Assembly: GCA_947500275.1 (NCBI GenBank)
Contig: CANMSW010000123.1
Coordinates: 1-6,814, forward strand
DNA from: Bacteriovoracaceae bacterium
GTDB lineage: Bacteria > Bdellovibrionota > UBA1018
Length of the DNA: 6,814 nucleotides
Reading direction: 5' to 3'
Of the stretch, positions 1 through 5,634 are shown piece after piece (position 1 is the stretch's first letter; the number at the start of each line of letters is the position of its first letter). The notes under the pieces were generated by a model. The model ran no database searches, was not told the origin of the DNA, and worked only from the letters and a program-made list of their open reading frames with translations. The position numbers and the translations under genes are program-made.

Positions 1-1383
1 CAAGCAGACGGGGGCCCCCGCGCCGCTTGCGTAACCGCGGTCCGCAAGCGTTTGGGAGCCGTAGGAGGTGTCAGCAACGTGGCCGCCGTCGGAACCACAA
101 TCGTTAATGACCGCGTCTTTCTGGCCGTCGCGGTCCACGTCGGCATTCTGCCAGGTGCCAGGATTGCAGTAAAGACCGCCCGACTGCAGTAACTCCGAGG
201 GACGCTGTGATTTTCGCTTCGAGAGTGACGCCCGGAAGAGCCAGAGTTTTCTCCATTGATATCCCTCGGGGATATCGACGTCGCTTGGGCAGGTCTCCTC
301 GTCAGGCTCACTACCGGGAACAGGCTCTGCCGCAAATCCGAGAGGAGGGATCGCATTGTCAGCGGTCGGGTCACTGGAGCTTGCGACATTCGGCGCCAGA
401 ATGGCTGACACATTGACTCTAAAGACTCCTGTGGCTTGGCGCGCGAGCACGAAGTTCGAGCGATCGGTGCTGCTGCCCGTGACGGGGAAAATGCGATTAC
501 TGCCCCCGTCGCTTGAGACACTATAAAGGGTGAGATCGACCCCTTGAGTCGGGTCGTTTGTGTTCGTTGGGCAAACGAAGCCCGCGCCGTTATTCACAGT
601 CGACGTGGAGACGAATCGTGCAATCGCGTCGCCCATGTTGGTCGTGTAGTAGTTCAGGGGGTAGGTGAGTCTCGGATCCTCGGACTGGAAAGGATCATAA
701 AACCTGCCGTCAAAAGGATAGCTTAAGAATAGGCTTTCCTTACATTGATATCGCGTGACGGGTAGAAAAGAAGCGGAGTCCGTCGTGTTGAGTGTGACCG
801 CATCCGCGCCCACTTGGAATCGGACCGTGTTTGAGTAGGTGTCGGAAGTGGTGACGTGAATCCGCACATCGAAAAATGTGACCGTCGAAGGAATGGCGGT
901 CGAGGCACATCGGACCAGGTTGAGCTCATGATAAGTGGTGTCGACCTCGATGGTCTCCGTGGAACCGTCGCTCCGGGTGTACTTGTATTCGCAGGTGCAT
1001 GAGGATGCTCCGTCGCCGTCCCCGGTGCAGAAGCGGCCCATGGAGCCACTGCCGTCCCCGACGAGGTCAAGCTCGCTCGAAGCGTTTAAGTTCGTCCTTA
1101 AGACTCGGGTGAGGTTCATGATCGTGACTTCGTCACTCCCAGAGGAACTGACTTCGCCGTTACTCTCGGTCTCCACAGATTCTGTGAGTGCGAACTTCTG
1201 GCTCAAGTTCAGGTCGTTATTGAGGCATCCAGCTAGCGCCCAAGCTTGTAGGGCTGCGAAGAGGAACGCTTTCGGGAGTTGAGTCCCTGTGAATCTCTGG
1301 AACCCTACGCGCGCACCGAATCCTCGAGGGAATCCTCGGGAAAAGAGGGGTTGAATTGAGAGTTTGCGCGCTCTTGAAATCAA
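1..1383 (-). CDS. Large secreted lipoprotein of unknown function, 3' end cut off by window edge
   Basis: One uninterrupted minus-strand frame of 461 codons runs from 1383 off the left edge. I chose TTG at 1383-1381 because an in-frame TAA lies at 1431-1429, no ATG or GTG occurs before the signal sequence, and AAGGGGAG stands 10 bases upstream. The N-terminus is long and Arg-rich (about 36 residues). A hydrophobic stretch (LFAALQAWALAG) and the lipobox L-A-G-C follow, with Cys53 as the predicted lipidated residue, so the protein should be membrane-anchored and face the periplasm or the surface. The mature part is rich in Ser, Thr, Asn and Asp and has about ten further Cys (119, 129, 131, 159, 214, 271, 365, 406, 429, 460), as in disulfide-bonded extracytoplasmic proteins. 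DVDRDGQKD at 415-423 fits a DxDxDGxxD calcium-binding loop of the EF-hand/dockerin/thrombospondin-3 type. I do not recognise the family. The reading frame and lipoprotein call are firm; the exact start is less so. Confidence 0.85.
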   Translation of the reverse strand, partial: MISRARKLSIQPLFSRGFPRGFGARVGFQRFTGTQLPKAFLFAALQAWALAGCLNNDLNLSQKFALTESVETESNGEVSSSGSDEVTIMNLTRVLRTNLNASSELDLVGDGSGSMGRFCTGDGDGASSCTCEYKYTRSDGSTETIEVDTTYHELNLVRCASTAIPSTVTFFDVRIHVTTSDTYSNTVRFQVGADAVTLNTTDSASFLPVTRYQCKESLFLSYPFDGRFYDPFQSEDPRLTYPLNYYTTNMGDAIARFVSTSTVNNGAGFVCPTNTNDPTQGVDLTLYSVSSDGGSNRIFPVTGSSTDRSNFVLARQATGVFRVNVSAILAPNVASSSDPTADNAIPPLGFAAEPVPGSEPDEETCPSDVDIPEGYQWRKLWLFRASLSKRKSQRPSELLQSGGLYCNPGTWQNADVDRDGQKDAVINDCGSDGGHVADTSYGSQTLADRGYASGAGAPVCL

Positions 1384-1468
1384 GTCTGCTTTTCTCCCCT
1401 TGCCGCTGCCCGTGCGGCGAACGAGTCTTTATGCTACCAGAGTACCCAGGGTGATCTGCAACCCTAGA

Positions 1469-1495
1469 ACAGGGGAATGGGCTCCATACCCCTGT
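1469..1495. repeat. Strong inverted repeat / hairpin
   Basis: The arms ACAGGGG (1469-1475) and CCCCTGT (1489-1495) are perfectly complementary. Inside them, after one A-A mismatch, ATGG (1477-1480) pairs with CCAT (1484-1487) around a 3-base loop GCT. That gives 11 base pairs in 27 bases. No T-run follows on either strand, so it is not a standard intrinsic terminator. It lies roughly 210-236 bases upstream of the start predicted from the sigma-54 promoter at 1678, so an activator-binding site is one reading. Confidence 0.6.
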
Positions 1496-1537
1496 GTCTC
1501 TTCGGCTTTGAGGGGGGGGATATTGAGTAGGGATTGA

Positions 1538-1580
1538 ACAGGGGCTGTCCTTCTTCTGATCGATATCAAGCGACAGCTGT
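1538..1580. repeat. Two short ACAG/CTGT palindromes
   Basis: ACAG-GGG-CTGT sits at 1538-1548 and the perfect 8-bp palindrome ACAGCTGT at 1573-1580. Both share the ACAG/CTGT outer arms of the larger hairpin at 1469-1495. Their centres lie about 162 and 128 bases upstream of the predicted sigma-54 start near 1705, within the usual range for enhancer-binding-protein sites. Such short palindromes can also occur by chance. Confidence 0.35.
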
Positions 1581-1677
1581 TCAAACTATTGACACCCAGA
1601 AGAGTGCGGGAGTTCGGGTTTCGGAGTCCTAGGACCCTTTTAGCGCGTGCTGAGCTCAAAATGAGGGGTTTGCCCAC

Positions 1678-1694
1678 CTGGCACCCGCCTTGCT
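1678..1694 (+). promoter_or_regulatory. Sigma-54 (RpoN) promoter
   Basis: CTGGCACCCGCCTTGCT matches the -24/-12 consensus YTGGCACGRNNNTTGCW in both boxes: TGGCAC at -24 and TTGCT at -12, with correct spacing between GG and GC. The only deviations are C for G at the last base of the -24 box and the next weakly conserved position. The start is predicted near 1705, giving a 68-base leader before the ATG at 1773. Sigma-54 promoters need an AAA+ enhancer-binding activator, whose sites are normally 80-200 bases upstream. Confidence 0.7.
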
Positions 1695-1772
1695 CCCTCT
1701 TCAACTCAGGAAGTCGCTCAGAGGTGGGAGCCTGCCTTGGGCACAGTTTTAAAGCATCGGAGTAAAACAATC

Positions 1773-2375
1773 ATGTCAGCAACTCGGGATTCCTCGCAGC
1801 CTATCACTTTCGTCTACACGAACCTTCATGGAGTCTATCGTCGTGGCGTGGAAGCCGTACGCGATGTGCAGTTGCCCGAGCAAAAACGGGAATCATCGGC
1901 GCTTGCGTCCCAGGAATTGCCGCGAGTTCATCCTCGTTTCGGTGAGGAAGCGCCAAAGGGCTACGAAAAACTTTTTTCGAAACGTTCTGAAACTTACCGG
2001 GTGATTCGTCCGAGCCACCTGCAGAAGGACCAGGCAGAGAAATCGCGAATCTCGCTCCGAAGTGCGAAGCGCATTTTGAAGGTGGGCGAGTATCAGGCGC
2101 GTTCGTTCATTCAAGCATATCGACCTGTGCACTTTTTGAAGAGTCCGCAGGGGCCTGAACTTCTCAAGAAGGACCACTCGCTTCCCGCGTCGCAACCGCA
2201 GATTGTCTTAGACTTGAAGCTTGCTCTGAATAAAAAGACGAGCCCCGTTGCTGAGACGAACCAGATGAAGTCGGCGTTGAATACCCTGGATCGCTTGCAG
2301 GCTCGCTTGCACTTCTTACTTCGTGAAATTCAAGAGTTCTCGGGTGGCGGATCCACCGATGGTGATATTAAATAA
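1773..2375 (+). CDS. Basic protein of unknown function, sigma-54-driven
   Basis: A 200-residue protein. I chose ATG at 1773 because GGAG at 1759-1762 stands 10 bases upstream; the frame could be opened to a TTG at 1737, but that has no better ribosome site. The protein is basic (about 34 Lys+Arg against 22 Asp+Glu). It has no signal peptide, no membrane segment and no cysteine. The first 160 residues are polar and probably partly disordered. Residues 163-189 form a likely amphipathic helix with Leu/Ile every 3-4 residues (ALNTLDRLQARLHFLLREI), long enough for a short coiled coil or oligomerisation helix. A Gly/Ser/Asp tail follows. I recognise no family or catalytic motif. It appears monocistronic, reading from the sigma-54 promoter at 1678-1694 and converging on the Hsp20-fusion gene 49 bases beyond its stop. 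A cytoplasmic structural or adaptor role would suit the composition but is only inference. Confidence 0.8.
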   Translation: MSATRDSSQPITFVYTNLHGVYRRGVEAVRDVQLPEQKRESSALASQELPRVHPRFGEEAPKGYEKLFSKRSETYRVIRPSHLQKDQAEKSRISLRSAKRILKVGEYQARSFIQAYRPVHFLKSPQGPELLKKDHSLPASQPQIVLDLKLALNKKTSPVAETNQMKSALNTLDRLQARLHFLLREIQEFSGGGSTDGDIK

Positions 2376-2386
2376 TGACTTTGCGG

Positions 2387-2432
2387 TCACGCGTGAATCC
2401 GACCCGCTGGAAGGATTGAGCGTCTTAGCTCA
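2387..2432. other. Convergent junction with palindrome and weak hairpin
   Basis: Between and across the two converging stop codons lie a perfect 10-bp palindrome TCACGCGTGA (2387-2396) and a small stem TGAGC (2417-2421) / GCTCA (2428-2432) with a 6-base loop. The stem overlaps the stop codon of the leftward gene. Neither has a T-run, so a bidirectional terminator here is possible but not shown. Confidence 0.25.
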
Positions 2433-3777
2433 GGGTTCCAGAGCCCGGAATGTCACGGATCTTTTTAGTCGATGTCGACTGAGCGGCTGATAGGCGATCT
2501 CTCCCGGTTGAGGGAGTCACAGGAAGTCGTGATTCAGTCACTTTTCTTGCGATCTCAGATTGGTTGACTGGTAAGTTCTCAGGGAACTGCGGACGTTCAG
2601 CCTTCAATCTTCCAGGTGATTTCGAGGTTTTCGGATCGCTTCCGGCTGGCCCGCGCTGGCCGGTGTAGGTCGATTTTTTTGGAACCCGGACGACAAATTC
2701 CTCTCCTTCGAAGCCTCGACTTACTCCTCGGGCGTCCACGGCCATGCCGAGCGGAAAGCTCTCCGTAATAATCTGATAACTTGAGCTTGATTGGCGGCGG
2801 CCGGGTTCGGGTTCCAGTGCTTCTTGGCTGCGACGCTGATTGGTGAGGGTCAGGGTGGACCCTTGAACGCTTACTGATATGTTTTTTCGCTCATGCTCTG
2901 GGATCGTCGCCCGAACGATATAGGCGTCCTCGGTTTCTTCGAGCGACGCATTCATGTGGCGGAGGCGGTAAAATTCATCATCGGCTCGAGTTTCGTAAGC
3001 GGCGAGTCGCTCCGCGTGGGCTTCGCGCAGGGTCGTGAGTTGTCGGCTTGTTCGCTGGTCCAGTTGGTCCAAAACGTTCTGTTGGCGACCACTCAAGTCT
3101 TTATAAGAAGTGGTGAAGGCGTTGTCGGCTTCGAGTTTCGCATCTTCGGTGCGTTCTCGCATCCGATCGAGTTCCTGGCGGTAGTTCTGATTGAGTTCGG
3201 TCGACTGGAGCTCATGCTGGTCTTTCATCATTTCCAGTTGAAGGGCATGGTTCTGACGTGCTTGCTCCTGGGTAAGCGAGGAGGTCTGAGTCTCGTGCGC
3301 TTGCGACGTGACTTGCCTGGACTGTTGTTCTCGAAGGTTTTTCTCGCCGTCTTGATAAGTGCGATAAATCGTGTCGCGGTAGTGCCTTTGAAGTTGGTCG
3401 AGCTGGCGATCCCCTTCGCGTTTTACGGAGCTGAGTTCTTCGCGTTGTTTACGTTTAAGCTCGTTGACTCTTTCAGTGCCCTCGTTTCGCTCCGAGTTGA
3501 TATTTCCTTCCTGGCGTGAACGCTCAACGTCCATTTGCTCGGAGTACTCGTCGCGCATTTCTTCGATCTTGTGTTCCGAAGCGCGTTGTTGTTCCTGGAC
3601 TCTTCGTTCGGCTTCGATAATCCGACGATTTGCCTCGTTTTCGCTTTCACGGGCCCTTTTGATTTCTACGTTGTCCTCTCGTGCTGTCGCACGAGCCGTG
3701 GGCTCAGCAGCGCTACTTTTCTTGAGGGTCGGAGCGGTAAGGGCGCCCTGTCCTGGGCGTATGGCCATCGATGACAT
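2425..3777 (-). CDS. Coiled-coil protein fused to an Hsp20/alpha-crystallin domain
   Basis: A 450-residue protein starting at ATG 3777-3775, with AAAGGA 5 bases upstream. Residues 1-35 are an Ala/Pro/Thr-rich head. Residues about 36-270 are extremely Glu/Arg/Gln-rich and lack Pro, as in a long charged coiled coil. Residues about 279-368 read as an alpha-crystallin domain: EDAYIVRATIPEHERKNISV matches the usual strand-then-(L)P.. pattern, STLTLTNQRR follows, then FPLGMAVDARGVS and EEFVVRVPKK as the closing strands. The usual NGVL near the end is degenerate. The tail (369-450) is basic and Pro/Ser-rich with two L-P-V triplets (402-404, 418-420), similar to the IXI anchors of small heat-shock proteins. 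Ordinary Hsp20 proteins are about 140-170 residues, so this is a large fusion. It follows the gene at 3787-4128 by 9 bases, in one operon. A chaperone-like or filament-scaffold role in the cytoplasm is inferred; there is no signal peptide. Confidence 0.85.
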   Translation of the reverse strand: MSSMAIRPGQGALTAPTLKKSSAAEPTARATAREDNVEIKRARESENEANRRIIEAERRVQEQQRASEHKIEEMRDEYSEQMDVERSRQEGNINSERNEGTERVNELKRKQREELSSVKREGDRQLDQLQRHYRDTIYRTYQDGEKNLREQQSRQVTSQAHETQTSSLTQEQARQNHALQLEMMKDQHELQSTELNQNYRQELDRMRERTEDAKLEADNAFTTSYKDLSGRQQNVLDQLDQRTSRQLTTLREAHAERLAAYETRADDEFYRLRHMNASLEETEDAYIVRATIPEHERKNISVSVQGSTLTLTNQRRSQEALEPEPGRRQSSSSYQIITESFPLGMAVDARGVSRGFEGEEFVVRVPKKSTYTGQRGPAGSDPKTSKSPGRLKAERPQFPENLPVNQSEIARKVTESRLPVTPSTGRDRLSAAQSTSTKKIRDIPGSGTLS

Positions 3778-3786
3778 CGGTGTCCT

Positions 3787-4128
3787 TTAGTGCCTTTCTC
3801 CGGTTGAGCGAAAAAGACTGTTTTCGACGACGTTAAACCAGAGGCGGACCACGCCTTCGAAGTCTTCGTGGTCGAGATTTTCAAGAAAAGCACGTTTTTG
3901 AGCGAGCGTCGGAAGGGCGAGCATATGCTCGAGCATCTGTTCGGATTGGCGAAAGTGCTCGGCGGCTTCAGGAGAGGGGTTCTCCGAGCGCGTCACCGCG
4001 TTGAAGCCTGTCTGCCATTGCAGGACTTTCCGAATGGTGCCCGCGTCGAAAAGCACATGATGACCTTGGATCGATTGGTCGATGAGGTACTCGATCTCGC
4101 GGACCTGTTTTCCGGTGACCGTAATCAT
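3787..4128 (-). CDS. Small helical protein of unknown function, first gene of the Hsp20-fusion operon
   Basis: A 113-residue protein. The frame opens at 4161, but the first 11 codons there encode the purine-rich stretch AAGGGGAAGGAA, which is an excellent ribosome site 8 bases before ATG 4128-4126. I therefore start at 4128 (MITVTGKQVREIEYL). It has no signal peptide, membrane span or cysteine. It looks alpha-helical throughout, with an aromatic/acidic C-terminal helix (DFEGVVRLWFNVVEN, about residues 89-103). I do not recognise the family. Its TAA (3789-3787) overlaps the ribosome site of the next gene, whose ATG begins 9 bases later, so the two are almost certainly co-transcribed and possibly translationally coupled. 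A partner or regulator of the coiled-coil/Hsp20 protein is a reasonable guess from this arrangement only. Confidence 0.8.
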   Translation of the reverse strand: MITVTGKQVREIEYLIDQSIQGHHVLFDAGTIRKVLQWQTGFNAVTRSENPSPEAAEHFRQSEQMLEHMLALPTLAQKRAFLENLDHEDFEGVVRLWFNVVENSLFRSTGERH

Positions 4129-4209
4129 TTTTGGGATTCCTTCCCCTTTAAGGAACTGCAATCTCCATGCGTTCCCTGATATCGATAGTCGCTTTCTCCG
4201 GCGGGTTAC

Positions 4210-4246
4210 TCAAGCGGGAAACCCAACGATCAAGCGCTCCGCTTGA
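4210..4246. repeat. TCAAGCG cluster: two direct copies and one inverted copy
   Basis: TCAAGCG occurs at 4210-4216 and 4230-4236, exactly 20 bases apart (about two helical turns). Its complement CGCTTGA occurs at 4240-4246. The last two copies make a perfect 7-bp hairpin with loop CTC. The cluster is 82-118 bases upstream of the leftward ATG at 4128 and could be an operator for that operon. One more copy lies at 1566-1572 in the other divergent gap, which may be chance. Confidence 0.45.
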
Positions 4247-4262
4247 AGTTTGGCGCAAGTCG

Positions 4263-4293
4263 CCGGAAAACTCTGCCTAGCCCCCTTTTCCGG
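4263..4293. repeat. 8-bp inverted repeat CCGGAAAA / TTTTCCGG
   Basis: CCGGAAAA (4263-4270) and TTTTCCGG (4286-4293) are perfectly complementary with a 15-base spacer. No T-run follows on either strand, so a terminator is unlikely. It sits in the middle of a divergent promoter region, so a protein-binding site is the more likely reading. Confidence 0.4.
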
Positions 4294-4303
4294 AGGAGGA
4301 GGG

Positions 4304-4319
4304 GAAGGGTCAACCCTTC
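4304..4319. promoter_or_regulatory. 16-bp palindrome abutting the -35 box (candidate operator)
   Basis: GAAGGGTCAACCCTTC has perfect 7-bp arms around a CA centre. It ends 2 bases before the -35 hexamer at 4322. A dyad at about -47 relative to the predicted start is typical of an activator site and could also serve a repressor. The regulator is unknown. Confidence 0.4.
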
Positions 4320-4321
4320 GT

Positions 4322-4351
4322 TTGACTCTCTGGATTGCTTGCCGCTACACT
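4322..4351 (+). promoter_or_regulatory. Sigma-70-type promoter for the zinc-knuckle gene
   Basis: TTGACT (4322-4327, 5 of 6 consensus bases) and TACACT (4346-4351, 4 of 6) are separated by 18 bases. Transcription would start near 4358, leaving a leader of about 90 bases before ATG 4450. The assignment rests on motif match and placement only. Confidence 0.45.
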
Positions 4352-4360
4352 TCTAATTAG

Positions 4361-4433
4361 GGGGGCCAGGGATTTGGCCTCCGAACCTGAGTGAGCCCAC
4401 CTCGGAGCGTAGTTGTGCTCGGGATGAGGTTCG
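4361..4433 (+). promoter_or_regulatory. Structured 5' leader upstream of the zinc-knuckle gene
   Basis: GGGGGCC (4361-4367) can pair with GGCCTCC (4376-4382, one G-U), and CGAACCT (4382-4388) with AGGTTCG (4427-4433). The second arm also forms the 10-bp palindrome GGTTCGAACC (4428-4437), so alternative folds are possible. The ribosome site GGGGG at 4440-4444 follows directly. I recognise no known riboswitch; the structure may simply shape translation or mRNA stability. Confidence 0.3.
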
Positions 4434-4449
4434 AACCAAGGGGGAAAGC

Positions 4450-5634
4450 ATGGCCGCGCCCAAGAAATCGACTTCATCGACACGTCGGACATCCCCAGCC
4501 AAGGCTGACTCCCAGGCTCGAGCTACGACCGCTCGTCGGATGAAAGCTCGGGGAGAGCAAGATCAGCGCAGCGTGCCAGCAGCGAAGGCACCGCGAAAGG
4601 TCATTGCCCGGACGAAGCCAGGATCCTTTAAGAAAAAAGTGGACGAAAATCACTGTGCCTCCTGTGGAACGGACCTCCGCAAAGGGGATCGTGCGCTTTT
4701 CGTAGAGGAAGAAGTCAGTCGAGTTTTTTGCACCGAAGAGTGCATTGCGACTTATTTTTCTCCAGATATCGAAGCCTTGGAGCGCGACTTTCAGCGGCAC
4801 CGCCAGAAGGCCCGAGATCTCACAGACGAGGAACGCGAGTCGTTTGCTCATTTGCGGTGGGTCACTTTAGAGCAACCTGATGAAATTTGGCGTGAGAAGA
4901 CAGCGTCCGGCGATTGGAGATACACGCTGATATCGGAATTTCAGCCAGGTGAACGCCGTGTCTGGTGCATCGCGATCTGCCTATTCTTGCGGGGAGAACC
5001 AAGCTTCTTGTTTTTAGCTATCCCGACTCGCGACCCCGCGCTCGTGGGGCATTATCGGCGTGGCGATCGCCTGAAGCGGACCCGCGTTGAGCCAAAGGCA
5101 GGGGACGATACCACTGAGGAGTCGGACGAAGCGAACAGCCCGGCACTTGAAGTGACTTCGACAGCGGCTGCAGAGGCCAGCAGTGGGACTGACGGTCTTG
5201 CCGACTCCTGGACGGACGAGGAGACGATTCGGGCTAAAATGCGCCTGATTCGTTCGAAAAAAGATATCCCTGAAGGTCGCTTCGAGGAATTTGAAGCGTC
5301 GATGGGGCAGACTTTAGAAGCGCCTGACGAGGTCTGGTCCACGGCCCTTACCTCTGCGGCGGTGGTAGACGACGAGAGCGACGAAGACGAGGAAGTCGAG
5401 GGGGTGGATCCTTCGGGGGATGCTCTCAGGCTGTATCACTTTATCAAAGCCTATTCGGAAGAAAGCCCTCCTTACTGGTATGTCGTGATCGCTCGCGACA
5501 CTCAGGAAGAAGGGCAGATTGAAGTGCTCGATTCCTTTCCAACGACCGATCCAAAGCTCGTGGAGACCCTACGGATTGGCACGCACGAGTACGGCGAGAA
5601 TGAGGCTCCAGCGTACAGTCGACTCGTTCACTGA
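4450..5634 (+). CDS. TRASH/MYM-like zinc-knuckle protein with a duplicated C-terminal domain
   Basis: A 394-residue protein. ATG at 4450 follows GGGGG by 5 bases. Residues 1-65 are Lys/Arg/Ser/Ala/Pro-rich and probably disordered, able to bind nucleic acid. C69-x2-C72-x21-C94-x3-C98, with an F-C-T-E-E-C ending, is a TRASH/MYM-type zinc knuckle. After it come two related segments. TLEQPDEIW (139-147) matches TLEAPDEVW (288-296), and IPTRDPALVGHYRRG (191-205) matches FPTTDPKLVETLRIG (363-377). Between these motifs each copy has hydrophobic strands (VWCIAICLF; YWYVVIA). An acidic linker (about 212-257) separates the copies, and another acidic run (307-320) is inserted in the second. The PDE-W plus strand pattern recalls barnase/EndoU/RelE-like (PBECR) nuclease folds, but I cannot identify catalytic residues, so function is open. 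No signal peptide is present. Its end overlaps the convergent gene by 7 bases. Confidence 0.85.
   Translation: MAAPKKSTSSTRRTSPAKADSQARATTARRMKARGEQDQRSVPAAKAPRKVIARTKPGSFKKKVDENHCASCGTDLRKGDRALFVEEEVSRVFCTEECIATYFSPDIEALERDFQRHRQKARDLTDEERESFAHLRWVTLEQPDEIWREKTASGDWRYTLISEFQPGERRVWCIAICLFLRGEPSFLFLAIPTRDPALVGHYRRGDRLKRTRVEPKAGDDTTEESDEANSPALEVTSTAAAEASSGTDGLADSWTDEETIRAKMRLIRSKKDIPEGRFEEFEASMGQTLEAPDEVWSTALTSAAVVDDESDEDEEVEGVDPSGDALRLYHFIKAYSEESPPYWYVVIARDTQEEGQIEVLDSFPTTDPKLVETLRIGTHEYGENEAPAYSRLVH

Larger units (their letters stand above)
1384..1772. other. Divergent intergenic region
   Basis: This gap separates the minus-strand lipoprotein gene from the plus-strand gene at 1773. I see no credible gene in it. 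It holds the hairpin at 1469-1495, the short palindromes at 1538-1548 and 1573-1580, a run of eight G at 1512-1519, and the sigma-54 promoter at 1678-1694. I found no convincing promoter for the leftward lipoprotein gene. A TTGCAG box and a TAGCAT box just upstream of it are 19 bases apart, which is a poor fit. A perfect TTGACA at 1589-1594 has no -10 partner in either 17- or 18-base register. Confidence 0.7.
4129..4449. other. Divergent intergenic region rich in inverted repeats
   Basis: This gap lies between the leftward Hsp20-fusion operon and the rightward zinc-knuckle gene. It holds the TCAAGCG cluster (4210-4246), the 8-bp inverted repeat (4263-4293), a 16-bp palindrome (4304-4319), a sigma-70-like promoter (4322-4351) and a leader with two predicted stem-loops (4361-4433). 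I found no confident promoter for the leftward operon. TTGAGT, TTGATC and several TATC-type boxes occur there, but no pair has good spacing. No sigma-54 motif is present, and I see no gene. Confidence 0.7.

Noticed and set aside
1036..1056. DGSGSM in the large lipoprotein, resembling the DxSxS metal site of VWA domains
   Set aside because: The usual hydrophobic strand before it and the helix and later Thr/Asp motifs after it are absent. A Cys-rich, Gly/Asp-rich segment follows instead, so the match is probably coincidental.
1512..1519. Run of eight G as a phase-variable tract
   Set aside because: It lies in non-coding DNA, not between or overlapping known promoter boxes, and one window cannot show length variation.
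1589..1594. Perfect TTGACA hexamer as a sigma-70 -35 box
   Set aside because: No acceptable -10 hexamer lies 16-18 bases downstream on the plus strand, so it was not called a promoter.
1429..1770. Open frame of 113 codons on the minus strand in the first intergenic gap
   Set aside because: It starts with TTG without a ribosome site, its product is low-complexity and basic with no recognisable pattern, and it covers the sigma-54 promoter and hairpin of the divergent gene. It most likely arises by chance.
2893..3519. 208-codon plus-strand frame opposite the coiled-coil gene, with hydrophobic runs
   Set aside because: It is the antisense shadow of Glu/Arg/Gln-rich coding sequence, which reads as Leu/Phe/Ser/Ala-rich. 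It has no ribosome site or separate support.
4474..4851. 125-codon minus-strand frame inside the zinc-knuckle gene
   Set aside because: The plus-strand protein has a clear C-x2-C...C-x3-C motif and a duplicated domain with a good ribosome site. The opposite frame has none of these.
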